A stretch of 64,000 nt of DNA from Porticoccaceae bacterium (GCA_029238255.1 JAQWGK010000050.1:186001-250000); one strand, 5' to 3'; counted from the stretch's first letter, positions 9,297 through 19,783 are shown. The notes: generated by a model from the sequence alone, not told the origin. Numbers and translations are program-made.

Positions 9297-10301
9297 TTAG
9301 TTGTTAAGTGCTGGCGACTTAATAAATTGCCGCAGCTGAATTCGAAAGCCATTGCGCTGAGCCAGATAAAGGCTGTTGCCCTCTTCAAGGCCGGCAGCGG
9401 CGGCCCAGCGAGTTAATTCCTGAGGCTCGAAGCCGAGCCATAAATCGCCACAGGCTTTCTTGACCCAATCCTGATCGTGGGCGCAGAGATCAGTGATCAG
9501 CAGCACCCCTCTATCACTTAAAAGCTCCGCGCAGTCGCTGATAATATCCCCCGGTGTCGGGTTGTGGTGCAGCACCATATTCAGAGAAACGCAGTTACTG
9601 CGGAGCCCTTCGATGCGCGCCAAATCCGTATCACCCAATTTGAAATCGATATTTTTTAGCCCCTGAGAGGTGGCCCGTCCGCGACACTGCTCAAGCATCT
9701 CTTCCGAGTTATCCAGAGCGGTTACCTGCTTAAAACAGGCCGATAATTTGCCGAGAAACTGTCCGTAACCGGGACCGATCTCTAGGGCTGAATCCCTGCT
9801 GCCGATACTGCTTTCAAGAAAGCTCTCAACGCTATCGCCGTAGTCCGACCAGCTGGCAATCAAATCCTGATTCTCTTCAAAGCGCTGGGCATTCTGATTA
9901 AAGAAAGCCACCGAAGCCGCAGAGCGCTCCTGATTGATTGACTCCAGTCGACCGCGCAGCGCCGGATCCAAGGCCGCCTCATCGATGGTCTGAAACAGCA
10001 CCTGCTGCAGCGGCTGCAAATCGGTATCGGGGTGGCTCTCGTTGCGGCGATAAAAGATCGTCGTGCCTTCGCGTCTGGTGGCAACCAATCCGGCATTAGC
10101 GAGAATTTTTAGGTGATGACTCATTGCCGACTGACGAATATCAAACACTTGGCAGAGCTCAAGAACCCCGTAGGCATTTTGTTGCAGCACCTTTAAAACC
10201 TGCATACGCAGTGGATCTCCGGCCGCTTTACACAGGGCAGTGATAGCGCTGGTATCGGTCGCAGATCTGGGCTGGCTGTCAAAATGGCTGAGATTTTTCA
10301 T
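9297..10301 (-). CDS. sahR: SahR-like ArsR regulator fused to a methyltransferase domain
   Basis: A 334-residue protein with an N-terminal ArsR-type winged helix (about residues 15-95; FDIRQSAMSHHLKILANAGLVATRREGTTIF region) and a C-terminal class I SAM-dependent methyltransferase fold (about 135-330; motif I ALEIGPGYGQFLGKL, then VTALDNSEEML). This architecture beside metK and ahcY is that of SahR, an SAH-responsive repressor of the SAM cycle in proteobacteria. By that model SAH binds the C-terminal domain and relieves repression of metK, ahcY and metF. I use the ATG at 10301; an in-frame GTG at 10319 is also possible, and neither has a clear ribosome binding site. A long palindrome lies 27 bp upstream. 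The effector is inferred from family and context. Confidence 0.82.
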   Translation of the reverse strand: MKNLSHFDSQPRSATDTSAITALCKAAGDPLRMQVLKVLQQNAYGVLELCQVFDIRQSAMSHHLKILANAGLVATRREGTTIFYRRNESHPDTDLQPLQQVLFQTIDEAALDPALRGRLESINQERSAASVAFFNQNAQRFEENQDLIASWSDYGDSVESFLESSIGSRDSALEIGPGYGQFLGKLSACFKQVTALDNSEEMLEQCRGRATSQGLKNIDFKLGDTDLARIEGLRSNCVSLNMVLHHNPTPGDIISDCAELLSDRGVLLITDLCAHDQDWVKKACGDLWLGFEPQELTRWAAAAGLEEGNSLYLAQRNGFRIQLRQFIKSPALNN

Positions 10302-10328
10302 GGTGCGGGACTTTAGCACAGCAACTTT

Positions 10329-10354
10329 TATATATCAAAATATTTTTATATATA
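10329..10354. promoter_or_regulatory. 26-bp near-perfect AT palindrome, candidate SahR operator
   Basis: Twelve of thirteen base pairs match about the dyad; the one mismatch is C10336 against T10347. It lies between the divergent sahR and tkt genes, 27 bp upstream of the sahR ATG. The arm ATATATCAAAAT is almost pure A/T, overlapping TATAAA-like minus-10 sequence on the minus strand, so a repressor bound here would block sahR-metK transcription. ArsR-family dimers bind such dyads. Assignment to SahR is from position only. Confidence 0.6.
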
Positions 10355-10494
10355 GGAAGAGGTGATTCACAGTTGTGGCTGCAGCAAAATTCTCTGCTGA
10401 AAAGAGGCGGTGAATAGTGAATTTAAGTTTACTGACAGGGCCGTCTAAGAGACAATGCGCGCTTACAATTTCCCCTATCAGGAGTGATGATTCC

Positions 10495-12489
10495 ATGGCC
10501 TCACGTAGAGACCTTGCCAACGCAGTTCGCGCCCTCAGTATGGATGCAGTTCAACAGGCTAATAGTGGCCATCCCGGAGCCCCAATGGGCATGGCAGATA
10601 TTGCCGAAGTACTCTGGAATGACTACCTCAGCCACAATCCAGCTGACCCCACTTGGGTAAACCGGGATCGCTTTGTGCTTTCCAACGGTCACGGCTCTAT
10701 GTTGCTCTACTCTCTATTGCACCTGACAGGCTATGACCTGCCAATTGAAGAGATTAAAAACTTCCGTCAATTGCACTCCAAAACCCCTGGCCATCCGGAA
10801 TACGGTTATGCGCCCGGTGTAGAAACTACCACTGGCCCACTGGGTCAGGGCATCAGTAACGCGGTTGGTATGGCACTGGCTGAGAAAGTACTCGGTGCCC
10901 AGTTCAACCGCCCAGGTCACGATCTGGTCGATCACAGCACTTACACATTCCTCGGTGATGGCTGCTTGATGGAAGGTATCTCCCATGAGGTTTGCTCACT
11001 GGCCGGAACCTTAAAGCTTAATAAGCTAGTTGCTTTCTACGACGACAACGGCATCTCAATTGATGGTGAAGTTGAAGGCTGGTTTAGCGATGACACTCCG
11101 GCGCGTTTTGAATCCTACGGCTGGCAGGTTATCCCCAATGTCGATGGTCATGACAGCGACGCAATTAAAGCCGCGATCGAACAGGCTCATGCTGAGACGG
11201 GCAAGCCAACTCTGATCTGCTGCAAAACTATTATTGGTTTTGGTTCACCGAACAAGCAGGGCAAAGAAGACTGTCACGGCGCCGCACTGGGCACTGATGA
11301 AGTTGCCCTTACCCGCGAAGCGCTCGGCTGGACTCACGGACCTTTTGAAATCCCCGAAGATCATTACGCCGGCTGGAGTGGCGTTGAAAAGGGTGCCGCT
11401 GCACAGACTGCATGGGCCAACCAACTTGAAGAGTACCGCGCAGAATACCCGGAGCTGGCCGCAGAATTTGAGCGCCGCACCAGAGGCGATCTGCCGGAAG
11501 ACTTCGGCGCTAAAGCCGATGCCTATATTGCAGAATGCCAGAGCAAGATGGAAAAAGTGGCTTCTCGTAAAGCCTCTCAGAACTGTCTTAACGCCTACGG
11601 CCCAGAGTTGCCGGAACTGCTTGGCGGCTCTGCTGACTTGGCGGGTTCAAACCTGACAATCTGGTCTGGTTCTAAAGATATCAGTGGCGACAATGCCGAC
11701 GGTAACTACATCTATTACGGTGTCCGTGAATTTGGTATGAGCGCGATTATGAATGGCATCGCCCTCCACGGCGGCTTCGTAAACTACGGTGCAACCTTCC
11801 TAATGTTTATGGAATACGCCCGCAACGCCGTGCGTATGTCAGCACTGATGGGTCTGCAGAGCATCTTTGTCTACACCCACGATTCAATCGGTCTCGGTGA
11901 AGATGGCCCGACTCACCAGCCAGTGGAACAGCTCAGCGCACTGCGCTCCACGCCAAACCTCAACACCTGGCGTCCCTGTGACACCGTAGAGTCTGCGGTT
12001 TGCTGGAAGAGTGCGATCGAACGTAGCGACGGTCCAAGTGCACTGGTCTTCAGTCGTCAGGGTCTGGCACCAATGCCGCGCACTAACGAACAGGTTGCCG
12101 CTATTGCCCGCGGTGGTTATATCCTCAAAGATTGCGCCGCGCCGCAGGCCATTTTGATCGCCACCGGTTCTGAAGTTGAGTTAGCGGTAGCCGCTGCCGA
12201 CGATCTGGCCGCTAAAGGTATTCAGGTACGCGTAGTCTCCATGCCCTGTGCCGAGATCTTCTCCGCTCAGGATGCCGACTACCGCGATGCCGTATTGCCA
12301 CCAACAATTCGCGCACGAGTGGCGGTTGAAGCACTGCACGCTGACTACTGGTACAAGTTTGTCGGCCTCGACGGTCGCGTTGTGGGCATGACCAGCTTCG
12401 GCGAATCCGCTCCTGGCAATGTACTGATGGAAGAGTTTGGTTTCACCGTTGAAAACGTGGTCTCCAATGTTATGGAAAGCATCGGCTAA
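10495..12489 (+). CDS. tkt: Transketolase
   Basis: A 664-residue thiamine-diphosphate enzyme moving two-carbon ketol units between sugar phosphates in the pentose phosphate pathway. Visible motifs are [18 protein letters not shown] near the N-terminus, the ThDP/metal motif [12 protein letters not shown] (about residue 155), and [14 protein letters not shown] (about residue 470). The ATG at 10495 has AGGAG ten bases upstream and gives the standard N-terminus [10 protein letters not shown]; an upstream in-frame ATG at 10417 is not used. The stop overlaps the epd start (TAATG), and epd-pgk-fba follow, so a central-carbon operon is likely. Confidence 0.97.
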   Translation: MASRRDLANAVRALSMDAVQQANSGHPGAPMGMADIAEVLWNDYLSHNPADPTWVNRDRFVLSNGHGSMLLYSLLHLTGYDLPIEEIKNFRQLHSKTPGHPEYGYAPGVETTTGPLGQGISNAVGMALAEKVLGAQFNRPGHDLVDHSTYTFLGDGCLMEGISHEVCSLAGTLKLNKLVAFYDDNGISIDGEVEGWFSDDTPARFESYGWQVIPNVDGHDSDAIKAAIEQAHAETGKPTLICCKTIIGFGSPNKQGKEDCHGAALGTDEVALTREALGWTHGPFEIPEDHYAGWSGVEKGAAAQTAWANQLEEYRAEYPELAAEFERRTRGDLPEDFGAKADAYIAECQSKMEKVASRKASQNCLNAYGPELPELLGGSADLAGSNLTIWSGSKDISGDNADGNYIYYGVREFGMSAIMNGIALHGGFVNYGATFLMFMEYARNAVRMSALMGLQSIFVYTHDSIGLGEDGPTHQPVEQLSALRSTPNLNTWRPCDTVESAVCWKSAIERSDGPSALVFSRQGLAPMPRTNEQVAAIARGGYILKDCAAPQAILIATGSEVELAVAAADDLAAKGIQVRVVSMPCAEIFSAQDADYRDAVLPPTIRARVAVEALHADYWYKFVGLDGRVVGMTSFGESAPGNVLMEEFGFTVENVVSNVMESIG

Positions 12490-13520
12490 TGATTCGCGTA
12501 GCCATTAATGGCTATGGCCGAATTGGCCGTTCAGTATTGCGTGCTCTGTATGAATCAGATGCGCGCAGTGCTGTAACAGTAGTTGCTATCAACGAGCTGG
12601 CCGATTGCAAAACCATCGGCCATCTAACCCGCTATGACTCCACCCATGGACGCTTTCCCGGCACTGTTGAAGTCGCTGAGGATCAGCTCTGTATCAATGG
12701 CGACCGCATTACCATTCTGCACAGCGAACAAATCGATCAGCTGCCCTGGGGCGAGCTGGATATAGATGTTGTTCTGGAATGTAGTGGTGCCTTCACCGAT
12801 CGCGCTACCGCACAGCAACATATAGATAGAGGGGCTAAACGGGTACTGTTTTCTCAGCCCGCCGAGTCCAATGTTGATGCCACTATTGTCTACGGTATCA
12901 ACCAGCAGGTACTCACCGGCGAAGAAACCATTATCTCCAGCGCCTCCTGCTCCACAAACTGTGTCGTACCAGTAATCAAAGTGCTCCATGATCGCTTTGG
13001 TGTCGACGGGGGTGTTATTACCACCATTCACTCGGCCATGAACGACCAACCGGTAATCGACGCCTATCACCACACAGACCTGCGCAAAACCCGCGCCGCT
13101 ATGCAGTCAATTATTCCGGTAGATACAGGTTTGGCACTGGGCATTGACCGTTTGCTGCCGGAACTGACCGGGCGCTTTCAGGCTCAGGCGATGCGCGTGC
13201 CAACAGTCAATGTATCGGCGATTGATCTATCGGTAATGCTCGATAAACAAGTAGATACGGCGGATGTTAATGCCGCTTTACTGGAAGCCTCGGAAGGATT
13301 TTTAGACGGCGTGCTCGGTTACACCGAAGAGCCACTGGCCTCCTGTGACTTTAACCACGACCCGCGCAGCGGCATTGTCGACGCTAGCCAGACTCGTGTC
13401 AGCCAGCAGAAATTAGTAAAAGTGCTAATCTGGTTTGATAACGAATGGGGCTATGCCAACCGTATGCTCGACACCCTTTTGCACTGGTGTTCAACTGAAC
13501 GCTTTAGCACCACCAAATAA
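12489..13520 (+). CDS. epd: Erythrose-4-phosphate dehydrogenase
   Basis: A 343-residue member of the GapA/Epd family. N-terminal [10 protein letters not shown] is the NAD-binding motif, and Cys154 in SASCSTNC is the catalytic thiol. Features closer to E. coli Epd than to GapA include VVAINELAD, the [17 protein letters not shown] segment and SQSIIPVDT-like text. Epd oxidises erythrose-4-phosphate to 4-phosphoerythronate, the first step of the DXP-dependent pyridoxal phosphate pathway. It overlaps the tkt stop by one base and sits before pgk, the usual Epd position. Whether it also acts on glyceraldehyde-3-phosphate cannot be judged from sequence. Confidence 0.87.
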   Translation: MIRVAINGYGRIGRSVLRALYESDARSAVTVVAINELADCKTIGHLTRYDSTHGRFPGTVEVAEDQLCINGDRITILHSEQIDQLPWGELDIDVVLECSGAFTDRATAQQHIDRGAKRVLFSQPAESNVDATIVYGINQQVLTGEETIISSASCSTNCVVPVIKVLHDRFGVDGGVITTIHSAMNDQPVIDAYHHTDLRKTRAAMQSIIPVDTGLALGIDRLLPELTGRFQAQAMRVPTVNVSAIDLSVMLDKQVDTADVNAALLEASEGFLDGVLGYTEEPLASCDFNHDPRSGIVDASQTRVSQQKLVKVLIWFDNEWGYANRMLDTLLHWCSTERFSTTK

Positions 13521-13536
13521 ATATTTAAGGATCAAA

Positions 13537-14694
13537 ATGACCGTCAAATTAATGACCGAGCTAGATCTAGCCGGCAAACGAGTACTAATCCGCGAAGACC
13601 TCAATGTGCCAATTAAAGATGGCCGCGTGACCAGCGATGCAAGAATTAGAGCCGCACTACCGAGTATTCAGCACGCCTTAAACGCCGGGGCAAAAGTCAT
13701 ACTGATGTCGCATCTGGGACGACCCACGGAAGGCGAGTATAGCCTCGACTACAGTATGGGCCCAGTGGCCAAGCACCTCAGTGAATTGCTCGGGCAGAGC
13801 GTTCGTCTCGAGCAGAGCTGGACCAATGGCATTGAGCTTGCCGCCGGTGAAGTGGTTATTCTGGAAAATGTACGCTTTAACCCGGGCGAGAAAAAGAACG
13901 ACGACACCCTCGCCAAAGCCTACGCCAACCTCTGTGATATCTTTGTGATGGATGCCTTTGGCACCGCCCACCGCGCCCAGGCCTCAACCCATGGCGTGGC
14001 AAAGTTTGCCCCAGTTGCCTGTGCCGGCCCATTATTAGCCAAAGAGTTAGATGCCCTCTCTAAAGCGCTGGCTGCGCCGACGCCACCCGTAGCAGCGATT
14101 GTTGGCGGCTCAAAAGTCTCGACCAAACTAATGGTTCTGGAAGCGTTGTCCGATAAAGTCGACCAGTTAATTGTCGGCGGCGGTATTGCCAACACCTTCC
14201 TCGCTGCTGCCGGCAAGCCAGTGGGTAAATCACTCTGTGAATTTGACTTGATTCCGGCTGCTCAGGAACTGATGAAGAAAGTGAATATTCCACTGCCCAC
14301 TGATGTCGTAGTTGGCAAAGAATTTTCTGAAACCGCTGAAGCCACCATCAAGTCGGTGGACGATGTCGCCGAAGACGATATGATCTTTGATATAGGCCCC
14401 GACTCAGCCGCCAACCTAGCCGAGATGCTGACAAAAATGGGCACCATCATTTGGAACGGCCCGGTCGGTGTTTTTGAGTTTGATCAATTTGGTCAGGGCA
14501 CAAAAGCCTTGGCCTTAGCTATTGCAGAAAGTGCCGGTTTCTCAATTGCCGGCGGTGGAGATACCCTTGCCGCTGTGGATAAATATGAAATCACTGAACA
14601 AGTGTCCTATATTTCAACAGGGGGCGGCGCGTTTCTGGAATATGTAGAAGGCAAAGAATTACCCGCTGTGGCTATGCTTGAACAGCGCGCTTGA
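13537..14694 (+). CDS. pgk: Phosphoglycerate kinase
   Basis: A 385-residue glycolytic/gluconeogenic kinase interconverting 1,3-bisphosphoglycerate and 3-phosphoglycerate. The N-terminal [16 protein letters not shown] segment, HLGRP (about residue 60), the hinge region GGSKVSTKL, and the nucleotide-end motifs GGGDTLAAV and STGGGAFLE are all present. The ATG at 13537 has AAGG six bases upstream; a longer in-frame extension would overlap epd and is rejected. It follows epd by 16 bp and precedes fba by 178 bp. Confidence 0.97.
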   Translation: MTVKLMTELDLAGKRVLIREDLNVPIKDGRVTSDARIRAALPSIQHALNAGAKVILMSHLGRPTEGEYSLDYSMGPVAKHLSELLGQSVRLEQSWTNGIELAAGEVVILENVRFNPGEKKNDDTLAKAYANLCDIFVMDAFGTAHRAQASTHGVAKFAPVACAGPLLAKELDALSKALAAPTPPVAAIVGGSKVSTKLMVLEALSDKVDQLIVGGGIANTFLAAAGKPVGKSLCEFDLIPAAQELMKKVNIPLPTDVVVGKEFSETAEATIKSVDDVAEDDMIFDIGPDSAANLAEMLTKMGTIIWNGPVGVFEFDQFGQGTKALALAIAESAGFSIAGGGDTLAAVDKYEITEQVSYISTGGGAFLEYVEGKELPAVAMLEQRA

Positions 14695-14872
14695 TTTCCA
14701 GCTTTTAATAACAGGCATTTTAAAAAAATACCTATAACAAGAGTGAATAGTAAGAATATAAAACAGCGGGGAGAAAATCGTTAGCAGTAGAGCTAGATTA
14801 CATAGGAGGCTAAATAAGAAGCCAGATTGTAAAAACTACTGTTAAAAAATTTAGTACTAAAGGAATAGTCAT

Positions 14873-15961
14873 ATGGCATTAATCTCTCTCCGGCAGATGC
14901 TGGATCACGCCGCCGAACACGGTTACGGCGTGCCAGCATTTAACGTCAACAATCTCGAACAGATGCGCGCCATTATGATGGCCGCCGATCAAACTGACAG
15001 CCCGGTTATAGTTCAGGCATCAGCAGGTGCTCGAAAATACGCCGGCGCACCCTTTCTCCGTCATCTTATTCAGGCCGCCATTGAAGAGTGGCCACATATT
15101 CCTGTGTGCATGCATCAGGATCACGGCACCAGCCCCGCCGTTTGTCAGCGCTCCATTCAATTGGGCTTTAGCTCAGTAATGATGGACGGCTCGCTGGAAG
15201 AAGATGGCAAAACCCCCTCAAGTTATGAATATAACGTCGATGTCACCAGACGCAGTGTCGAGATGGCCCATGCCTGCGGTGTCTCTGTCGAAGGCGAGCT
15301 CGGCTGTCTCGGCTCGCTGGAAACCGGTGAGGCCGGAGAGGAAGACGGGCAGGGCGCAGAGGGAATATTAACCCAAGAGCAAATGCTCACCAACCCCGAA
15401 GAGGCCGCCGACTTTGTCGCCAAAACCGGCGTCGACGCACTGGCAATCGCCTGTGGTACCAGTCATGGTGCCTACAAATTTAGCCGCCCACCGACCGGTG
15501 ATATATTGGCTATCGATCGCATCAAAGAAATCAATCGCCAGATACCAGACACCCACCTAGTGATGCATGGATCGTCTTCAGTGCCTCAGGATTGGCTAGC
15601 CGTTATCAATCAACACGGCGGTGAGATTCCCGAGACCTATGGTGTACCGGTCGAGCAAATCTGCGAAGGTATTAAATATGGCGTGCGTAAAATTAATATC
15701 GACACCGATCTGCGTCTAGCGTCAACGGGTGCAGTCCGTCGCTTCCTAAAAGAAAACCCCAGCGCCTTTGATCCCCGTGCCTACCTTAAAGAGACCACCA
15801 AAGCGATGCAGGATATCGCCGTTGCCCGCTACGAAGCCTTTGGTACCGCAGGTAATGCAGGGAAGATAAAACCGATCAGTTTAGAGGCGATGACCGAGCG
15901 CTATTCCCGCGGTGAACTGGACCCAAAAGTTAATTGGCTTAGGGAATTGGTTGGTGAGTAA
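14873..15961 (+). CDS. fba: Class II fructose-bisphosphate aldolase
   Basis: A 362-residue zinc-dependent aldolase that interconverts fructose-1,6-bisphosphate with glyceraldehyde-3-phosphate and dihydroxyacetone phosphate. It resembles the Calvin-cycle/CbbA subtype. Metal and substrate motifs visible are [10 protein letters not shown] (about residues 78-87), [15 protein letters not shown] (about 139), [13 protein letters not shown] (about 193), [10 protein letters not shown] (about 227) and [11 protein letters not shown] (about 271). AAAGGA sits nine bases before the ATG. It ends the tkt-epd-pgk-fba cluster; the next gene overlaps its stop by eight bases. Confidence 0.95.
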   Translation: MALISLRQMLDHAAEHGYGVPAFNVNNLEQMRAIMMAADQTDSPVIVQASAGARKYAGAPFLRHLIQAAIEEWPHIPVCMHQDHGTSPAVCQRSIQLGFSSVMMDGSLEEDGKTPSSYEYNVDVTRRSVEMAHACGVSVEGELGCLGSLETGEAGEEDGQGAEGILTQEQMLTNPEEAADFVAKTGVDALAIACGTSHGAYKFSRPPTGDILAIDRIKEINRQIPDTHLVMHGSSSVPQDWLAVINQHGGEIPETYGVPVEQICEGIKYGVRKINIDTDLRLASTGAVRRFLKENPSAFDPRAYLKETTKAMQDIAVARYEAFGTAGNAGKIKPISLEAMTERYSRGELDPKVNWLRELVGE

Positions 15962-16313
15962 CCACGAAAAAATTAATTATCTGGAATTGCCAGCGAAAGA
16001 TTTTTCAAAAACAAAAACGTTTTTTAGCAAAGTATTTGATTGGACTTTTGAAGACTATGGTTCCGAGTACACCGCGTTTTCAAATGCCGGTCTGGAGGGA
16101 GGATTTTTTAAATCTGATCAGTGCACTTCCACAAAAAATGGAAGTGCATTGATTGTTTTTTACAGTGAAACCTTAGAAAAAACCCAGACAAAAATCGAAC
16201 GGGCGGGAGGAGAAATTATAAAACCGATTTTTTCATTTCCCGGTGGCCGGCGATTTCATTTTAGTGATCCCAACAATAATGAATTTGCCGTTTGGTCGGA
16301 TAAAAATGCCTAA
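15954..16313 (+). CDS. VOC (glyoxalase/dioxygenase-like) family protein
   Basis: A 119-residue single-domain vicinal-oxygen-chelate protein. The opening [24 protein letters not shown], a central GGFF segment and the ending [16 protein letters not shown] are typical of small glyoxalase/bleomycin-resistance-like proteins; the final Glu lies where VOC enzymes often hold metal. I chose the GTG at 15954, overlapping the fba stop by eight bases, because AGGGA lies upstream and the protein then begins at the usual first strand; a longer version from 15912 would be translated inside fba. Substrate unknown. The gene looks richer in A/T than fba. Confidence 0.8.
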   Translation: MSNHEKINYLELPAKDFSKTKTFFSKVFDWTFEDYGSEYTAFSNAGLEGGFFKSDQCTSTKNGSALIVFYSETLEKTQTKIERAGGEIIKPIFSFPGGRRFHFSDPNNNEFAVWSDKNA

Positions 16314-16370
16314 AAGAAATCAAATTACATTTTTCAATTATGGAAGATTAAAATTTAAAAAGGGATAAAA

Positions 16371-16790
16371 ATGAAAACTGGCCATGCAAACGGCAGCTGT
16401 CTATGTGGGGAAGTAGAGTTTCAAATAAAAGGTAATATGGGTATTTTTCAATACTGTCATTGCTCCCGTTGTCGCAAGGTTACCGGCAGCGCCCATGCCT
16501 CAAATCTGTTTGTGACTCCGGAACAATTTGGTTGGCTTAGGGGTCAGTTATCCGTGGTTAATTTTTTACCCGAAGAGACCAAATATTTTGCCACTGCTTT
16601 TTGTAAAACATGTGGTTCTTCACTGCCCTGGCGGTCGAAGGGCAGCGAAGTGGTTATTGTGCCAGCCGGAACTCTAGATTCCAGCCCCGGAATTAAGCCG
16701 AGTCAGAATATATTCTGTGACTCAAAAGCAGATTGGTACAGAGCGCCAAACGAGCTCCCTGAATACGCAGAGCTTCCGGTCAGGAGCTAA
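16371..16790 (+). CDS. GFA family (glutathione-dependent formaldehyde-activating-like) protein
   Basis: A 139-residue zinc protein of the CENP-V/GFA fold. The cysteine ligands are visible: CLCGEVEF (residues 10-17), CHCSRCRKVTGS (about 33-44) and FCKTCGSSLPW (about 83-93). In the founding enzyme this fold promotes condensation of formaldehyde with glutathione, but most small homologues, including this one, have no assigned substrate. AAAGGG precedes the ATG. It follows the VOC protein on the same strand after 57 bp. Confidence 0.85.
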   Translation: MKTGHANGSCLCGEVEFQIKGNMGIFQYCHCSRCRKVTGSAHASNLFVTPEQFGWLRGQLSVVNFLPEETKYFATAFCKTCGSSLPWRSKGSEVVIVPAGTLDSSPGIKPSQNIFCDSKADWYRAPNELPEYAELPVRS

Positions 16791-16903
16791 TCACAGACAG
16801 TCTGGCTTTTTGCGGTTAGTTGGCCCATTATTCTGCTAGTTATTTTATCTAATACGCTGCAATAGGCGTATAACCGTTGATAAACCTCTATTGGCAAACT
16901 GCT

Positions 16904-17455
16904 ATGCATATCCCGCTAAAACCCCTTAAAAAGTACCCTTTTTGGTTACAGCCATTCTTCTGGAATCAAAAGCGCAAGTATGGCGCAGTCCTTGATCCCG
17001 GCTTACTCTGGGGGCGAGTCCCAAAGCTGTTTGCTGCGGTAGCGATTCTCTATGGCGTTCTCGATCGCAGGAGCTCTCCCCTTGATCCAGTATTGCGATC
17101 ATTGGTCACAGTGCGGGTTTCGCAGATTAACTGGTGTCATTTCTGCGTTGATATTAATTCCGCCACCCTGGCAAAACGCGCGGGTTCGATGGATAAAGTT
17201 GAGCAGTTGGCCGACTGGCAGCAGCGGGATATTTTCACTGAGAAAGAGCGTCTGGCGCTTGAGTATGCCGAAGCGCTTACCTATTCCGATCAGCAGGTCA
17301 CTGCTGATTTAATGCAGCGCTTAAAAGTTATCTTTGATGATGATATTATCGTCGAACTAACCGGTCTTATTGCCTTTCAGAATCTATCCAGCAAGTTCAA
17401 CAGCGCCCTTGATGTTCCAGCTCAGGGATTCTGTACTCGTCCCGAAAGCCAATAG
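16904..17455 (+). CDS. Carboxymuconolactone decarboxylase / AhpD-like family protein
   Basis: A 183-residue all-helical protein of the CMD/AhpD superfamily. The motif WCHFCVDINSA (about residue 80) carries the Cys-x-x-Cys pair of AhpD-like peroxidase-related proteins, and LALEYAEALTY further on is a usual CMD helix. The two cysteines suggest a redox role; the substrate is unknown. I give the ATG at 16904; a TTG at 16877 with AGG ten bases upstream would add nine residues and is possible. ppnP follows 41 bp downstream on the same strand. Confidence 0.8.
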   Translation: MHIPLKPLKKYPFWLQPFFWNQKRKYGAVLDPGLLWGRVPKLFAAVAILYGVLDRRSSPLDPVLRSLVTVRVSQINWCHFCVDINSATLAKRAGSMDKVEQLADWQQRDIFTEKERLALEYAEALTYSDQQVTADLMQRLKVIFDDDIIVELTGLIAFQNLSSKFNSALDVPAQGFCTRPESQ

Positions 17456-17496
17456 CCCGCAAAATTATCATCCACAATTAAAAGGTTATCCCTTAG

Positions 17497-17811
17497 ATGT
17501 CAGAATTTACCAATGTTACCGTCAGCAAAGAAGCCAATGTTTATTTCGATGGCCAAGTGACCAGCCGCACCATTATATTTGCCGATGGCACCCGAAAAAC
17601 GCTTGGCGTAATGCTGCCTGGAGACTATGAGTTTGGCACCGAAGTTAAAGAGTTGATGGAAATTACCTCTGGGGAATTGGATGTTTTGTTGCCCGACTCT
17701 AGCGAGTGGCAGGCGTTTACCGGTGATATGGCTTTCGAAGTGCCAGCCAATGCCAAATTTGGTGTCAAGGTGCGTCAGGTTACCAACTATGTCTGCTCAT
17801 ACTTCGCCTGA
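17497..17811 (+). CDS. ppnP: Pyrimidine/purine nucleoside phosphorylase
   Basis: A 104-residue cupin-fold protein of the PpnP (YaiE, UPF0345) family, which splits several nucleosides by phosphorolysis into the base and ribose-1-phosphate. The family pattern is clear: [17 protein letters not shown] at the start, then [10 protein letters not shown], a central [13 protein letters not shown] strand and the [11 protein letters not shown] and CSYF end. Length is that of the family (about 94-104). It lies 16 bp before the YkgJ-type gene on the same strand. Confidence 0.9.
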   Translation: MSEFTNVTVSKEANVYFDGQVTSRTIIFADGTRKTLGVMLPGDYEFGTEVKELMEITSGELDVLLPDSSEWQAFTGDMAFEVPANAKFGVKVRQVTNYVCSYFA

Positions 17812-17827
17812 TTTTCGGTTCTAGTCA

Positions 17828-18121
17828 ATGAGCATCCCGGTAACCTATCTACCGGAATCCGAGATCAGCTGCTCTAGCTGTCAGGCCTGCTGCTGCAAGC
17901 TTGAGGTGATGCTGATCACTGATACCGGGGTTCCCAAAGAGTATATAAAAACCGATCGCTGGGGCGCTGAAACCATGAAGCGCCTCGACGACGGCTGGTG
18001 CTCGGCTCTCGACCGCGGCACCCTGATGTGCACGATTTATGAGAACCGTCCATGGATCTGTCGGGAATTCGAAATGGGTTCTGCGGAGTGCAAGACTGAA
18101 CGCCTAACAGAAGTGCAGTAG
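17828..18121 (+). CDS. YkgJ family cysteine-cluster protein
   Basis: A 97-residue protein with a dense N-terminal cysteine cluster, CSSCQACCCKLEV (about residues 15-27), and further cysteines in WCSALD, MCTIYENRPWICREFEMGSAEC. This spacing matches the YkgJ/Fe-S cluster-like family (CxxCxxCC plus downstream Cys), presumed to bind zinc or an iron-sulfur cluster. The function of the family is not established. It follows ppnP by 16 bp and may be co-transcribed with it. Confidence 0.83.
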   Translation: MSIPVTYLPESEISCSSCQACCCKLEVMLITDTGVPKEYIKTDRWGAETMKRLDDGWCSALDRGTLMCTIYENRPWICREFEMGSAECKTERLTEVQ

Positions 18122-18210
18122 AAGTATATATCCAACTTCCTGTAGTGATTTTTGGGCGTTTTGCATCTATCTTTAAGGTTCATCATTACTTTTTTGTGCC
18201 CCCCACCTCT

Positions 18211-19398
18211 ATGCATAATCCTGGCGTCAGCTCCACCATTAAAACCTTTATGAAACACGAATCTGCAGGCGGCATATTGCTGATAATTGCAGCGCTGTTG
18301 GCGATGTTCTGCGCCAATTCATTTCTCTCTGAGTACTACGAACTACTGTTATCAACGCCGGTAGAGTTTCGCGTCGGTGCGCTGGAGATCGCCAAGCCTC
18401 TGCTGCTGTGGATCAACGATGGGTTGATGGCTATTTTCTTCTTTTTAGTGGGCCTCGAACTAAAGAGAGAGTTGGTAGAGGGCGAGCTGGCCGATAAACG
18501 CAATATTATCCTGCCCGGGATTGGTGCTGTAGGCGGCATGGCCGTTCCGGCACTGGTTTATCTCTATTTTAACCATGGTTCCAGCGCGGCGGATGGCTGG
18601 GCTATACCGGCGGCCACAGATATCGCTTTTGCCTTAGGCGTGCTCTCACTGCTCGGCTCAAGGGTGCCGGTTGCGATCAAGATATTCCTAACTTCTCTAG
18701 CGATTTTTGATGATGTGGGCGCGATTATCATTATTGCGATTTTCTATACCGCAAAAATATCCCCAACCGCCCTGATTATCGTCGCCTGCTGTATTCCGGT
18801 TCTGGCAATTATGAACCGCCGCAATATCACCGCCAATAGCCCCTATATATTGATCGGACTGATTATGTGGGTCGCGACGCTGAAGTCTGGCGTGCACGCC
18901 ACCTTGTCCGGTGTGATTATGGCGATGTTTATTCCCATGCGATCAAAAAAAGACCCCAGTTTTTCACCCCTTAGAACACTGGAAAATGACTTGCATGCAG
19001 TGGTCGCTTTTCTGGTGCTACCGGTCTTTGCCTTTGCCAATGCCGGTATTAATTTTACCGGCGTTGGCGTAGATCAGTTATTTCACAGTGTTTCAATCGG
19101 TATAGCCCTGGGCTTATTTGTCGGTAAACAGGTCGGTATCTTCGGGTTTTGTTGGTTGGTGGTTAAGCTAAAGCTGGTAAGACTGCCCAATGATATGAAC
19201 TGGGGAAGCCTCTACGGCACCGCCGCGCTCTGTGGCATAGGCTTTACGATGAGCCTGTTTATCGGTTCACTGGCCTTTGAGGGAAATGGTCAGAGTATGC
19301 TCTTTGACGAGCGCCTGGGGATTGTTATCGGCTCACTGGTCTCTGGTATCTTTGGTTATTTAATTCTGTTTAAGGCACTGCCAAAGGCACGCAAATAG
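18211..19398 (+). CDS. nhaA: Na+/H+ antiporter NhaA
   Basis: A 395-residue inner-membrane antiporter exporting Na+ in exchange for H+. It has about twelve hydrophobic segments. Key family motifs are MAIFFFLVGLELKRE, PAATDIAFALG (the Asp equivalent to E. coli D133) and AIFDDVGAI (Asp167 and Asp168, equivalent to the ion-binding D163/D164), followed by HATLSG and GFTMSLFI. I chose the ATG at 18211, giving the usual length; an in-frame GTG at 18145 would add 22 residues with no membrane meaning. Neither has a strong ribosome binding site. The antiporter fits a salt-exposed organism. Confidence 0.95.
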   Translation: MHNPGVSSTIKTFMKHESAGGILLIIAALLAMFCANSFLSEYYELLLSTPVEFRVGALEIAKPLLLWINDGLMAIFFFLVGLELKRELVEGELADKRNIILPGIGAVGGMAVPALVYLYFNHGSSAADGWAIPAATDIAFALGVLSLLGSRVPVAIKIFLTSLAIFDDVGAIIIIAIFYTAKISPTALIIVACCIPVLAIMNRRNITANSPYILIGLIMWVATLKSGVHATLSGVIMAMFIPMRSKKDPSFSPLRTLENDLHAVVAFLVLPVFAFANAGINFTGVGVDQLFHSVSIGIALGLFVGKQVGIFGFCWLVVKLKLVRLPNDMNWGSLYGTAALCGIGFTMSLFIGSLAFEGNGQSMLFDERLGIVIGSLVSGIFGYLILFKALPKARK

Positions 19399-19432
19399 CC
19401 GCTAGTCGGGCCAATGCCTGTATACTTCCGCC

Positions 19433-19783
19433 ATGAGCCAAGAACAGCCCAATAACCCATTGCATGGGATCACTCTGGAACAGGTCGTCACCCGACTTGA
19501 GCGGCGCTATGGCTGGGCTTATCTGGCCGCTAATATCAATATCAACTGCTTTAAAAGCAACCCGTCGGTGAAATCCAGTCTTAAATTTTTACGCAGAACA
19601 CTCTGGGCTCGCGAGAAAGTCGAAGCGTTGTATATCGCCGCCTTTAGAGATGAGAAGCCGGTTAAACCAGCGTCTGTAAATCAAGTGCCGGTCAAAAAAG
19701 CATCTGTAAAAGAAGCCCCAGCAGCAGAAGCTTCGCAAAAATCCAATCCATGGACCTCAGGCCAACTGAAAAATTCACAATAG
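19433..19783 (+). CDS. VF530 (DUF2132) family protein
   Basis: A 116-residue protein whose first 75 residues match the VF530/DUF2132 fold: NPLHGITLEQVVTRLERRYG, then ININCFKSNPSVKSSLKFLR and WAREKVEALY. The family is a small helical domain described as DNA-binding-like, with no known role. The last 40 residues are a Lys/Ala/Pro-rich tail with near-repeats (PVKPASVNQ, PVKKASVKE), probably disordered. The stop is followed by a 315-bp stretch without a recognised gene. Confidence 0.82.
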   Translation: MSQEQPNNPLHGITLEQVVTRLERRYGWAYLAANININCFKSNPSVKSSLKFLRRTLWAREKVEALYIAAFRDEKPVKPASVNQVPVKKASVKEAPAAEASQKSNPWTSGQLKNSQ

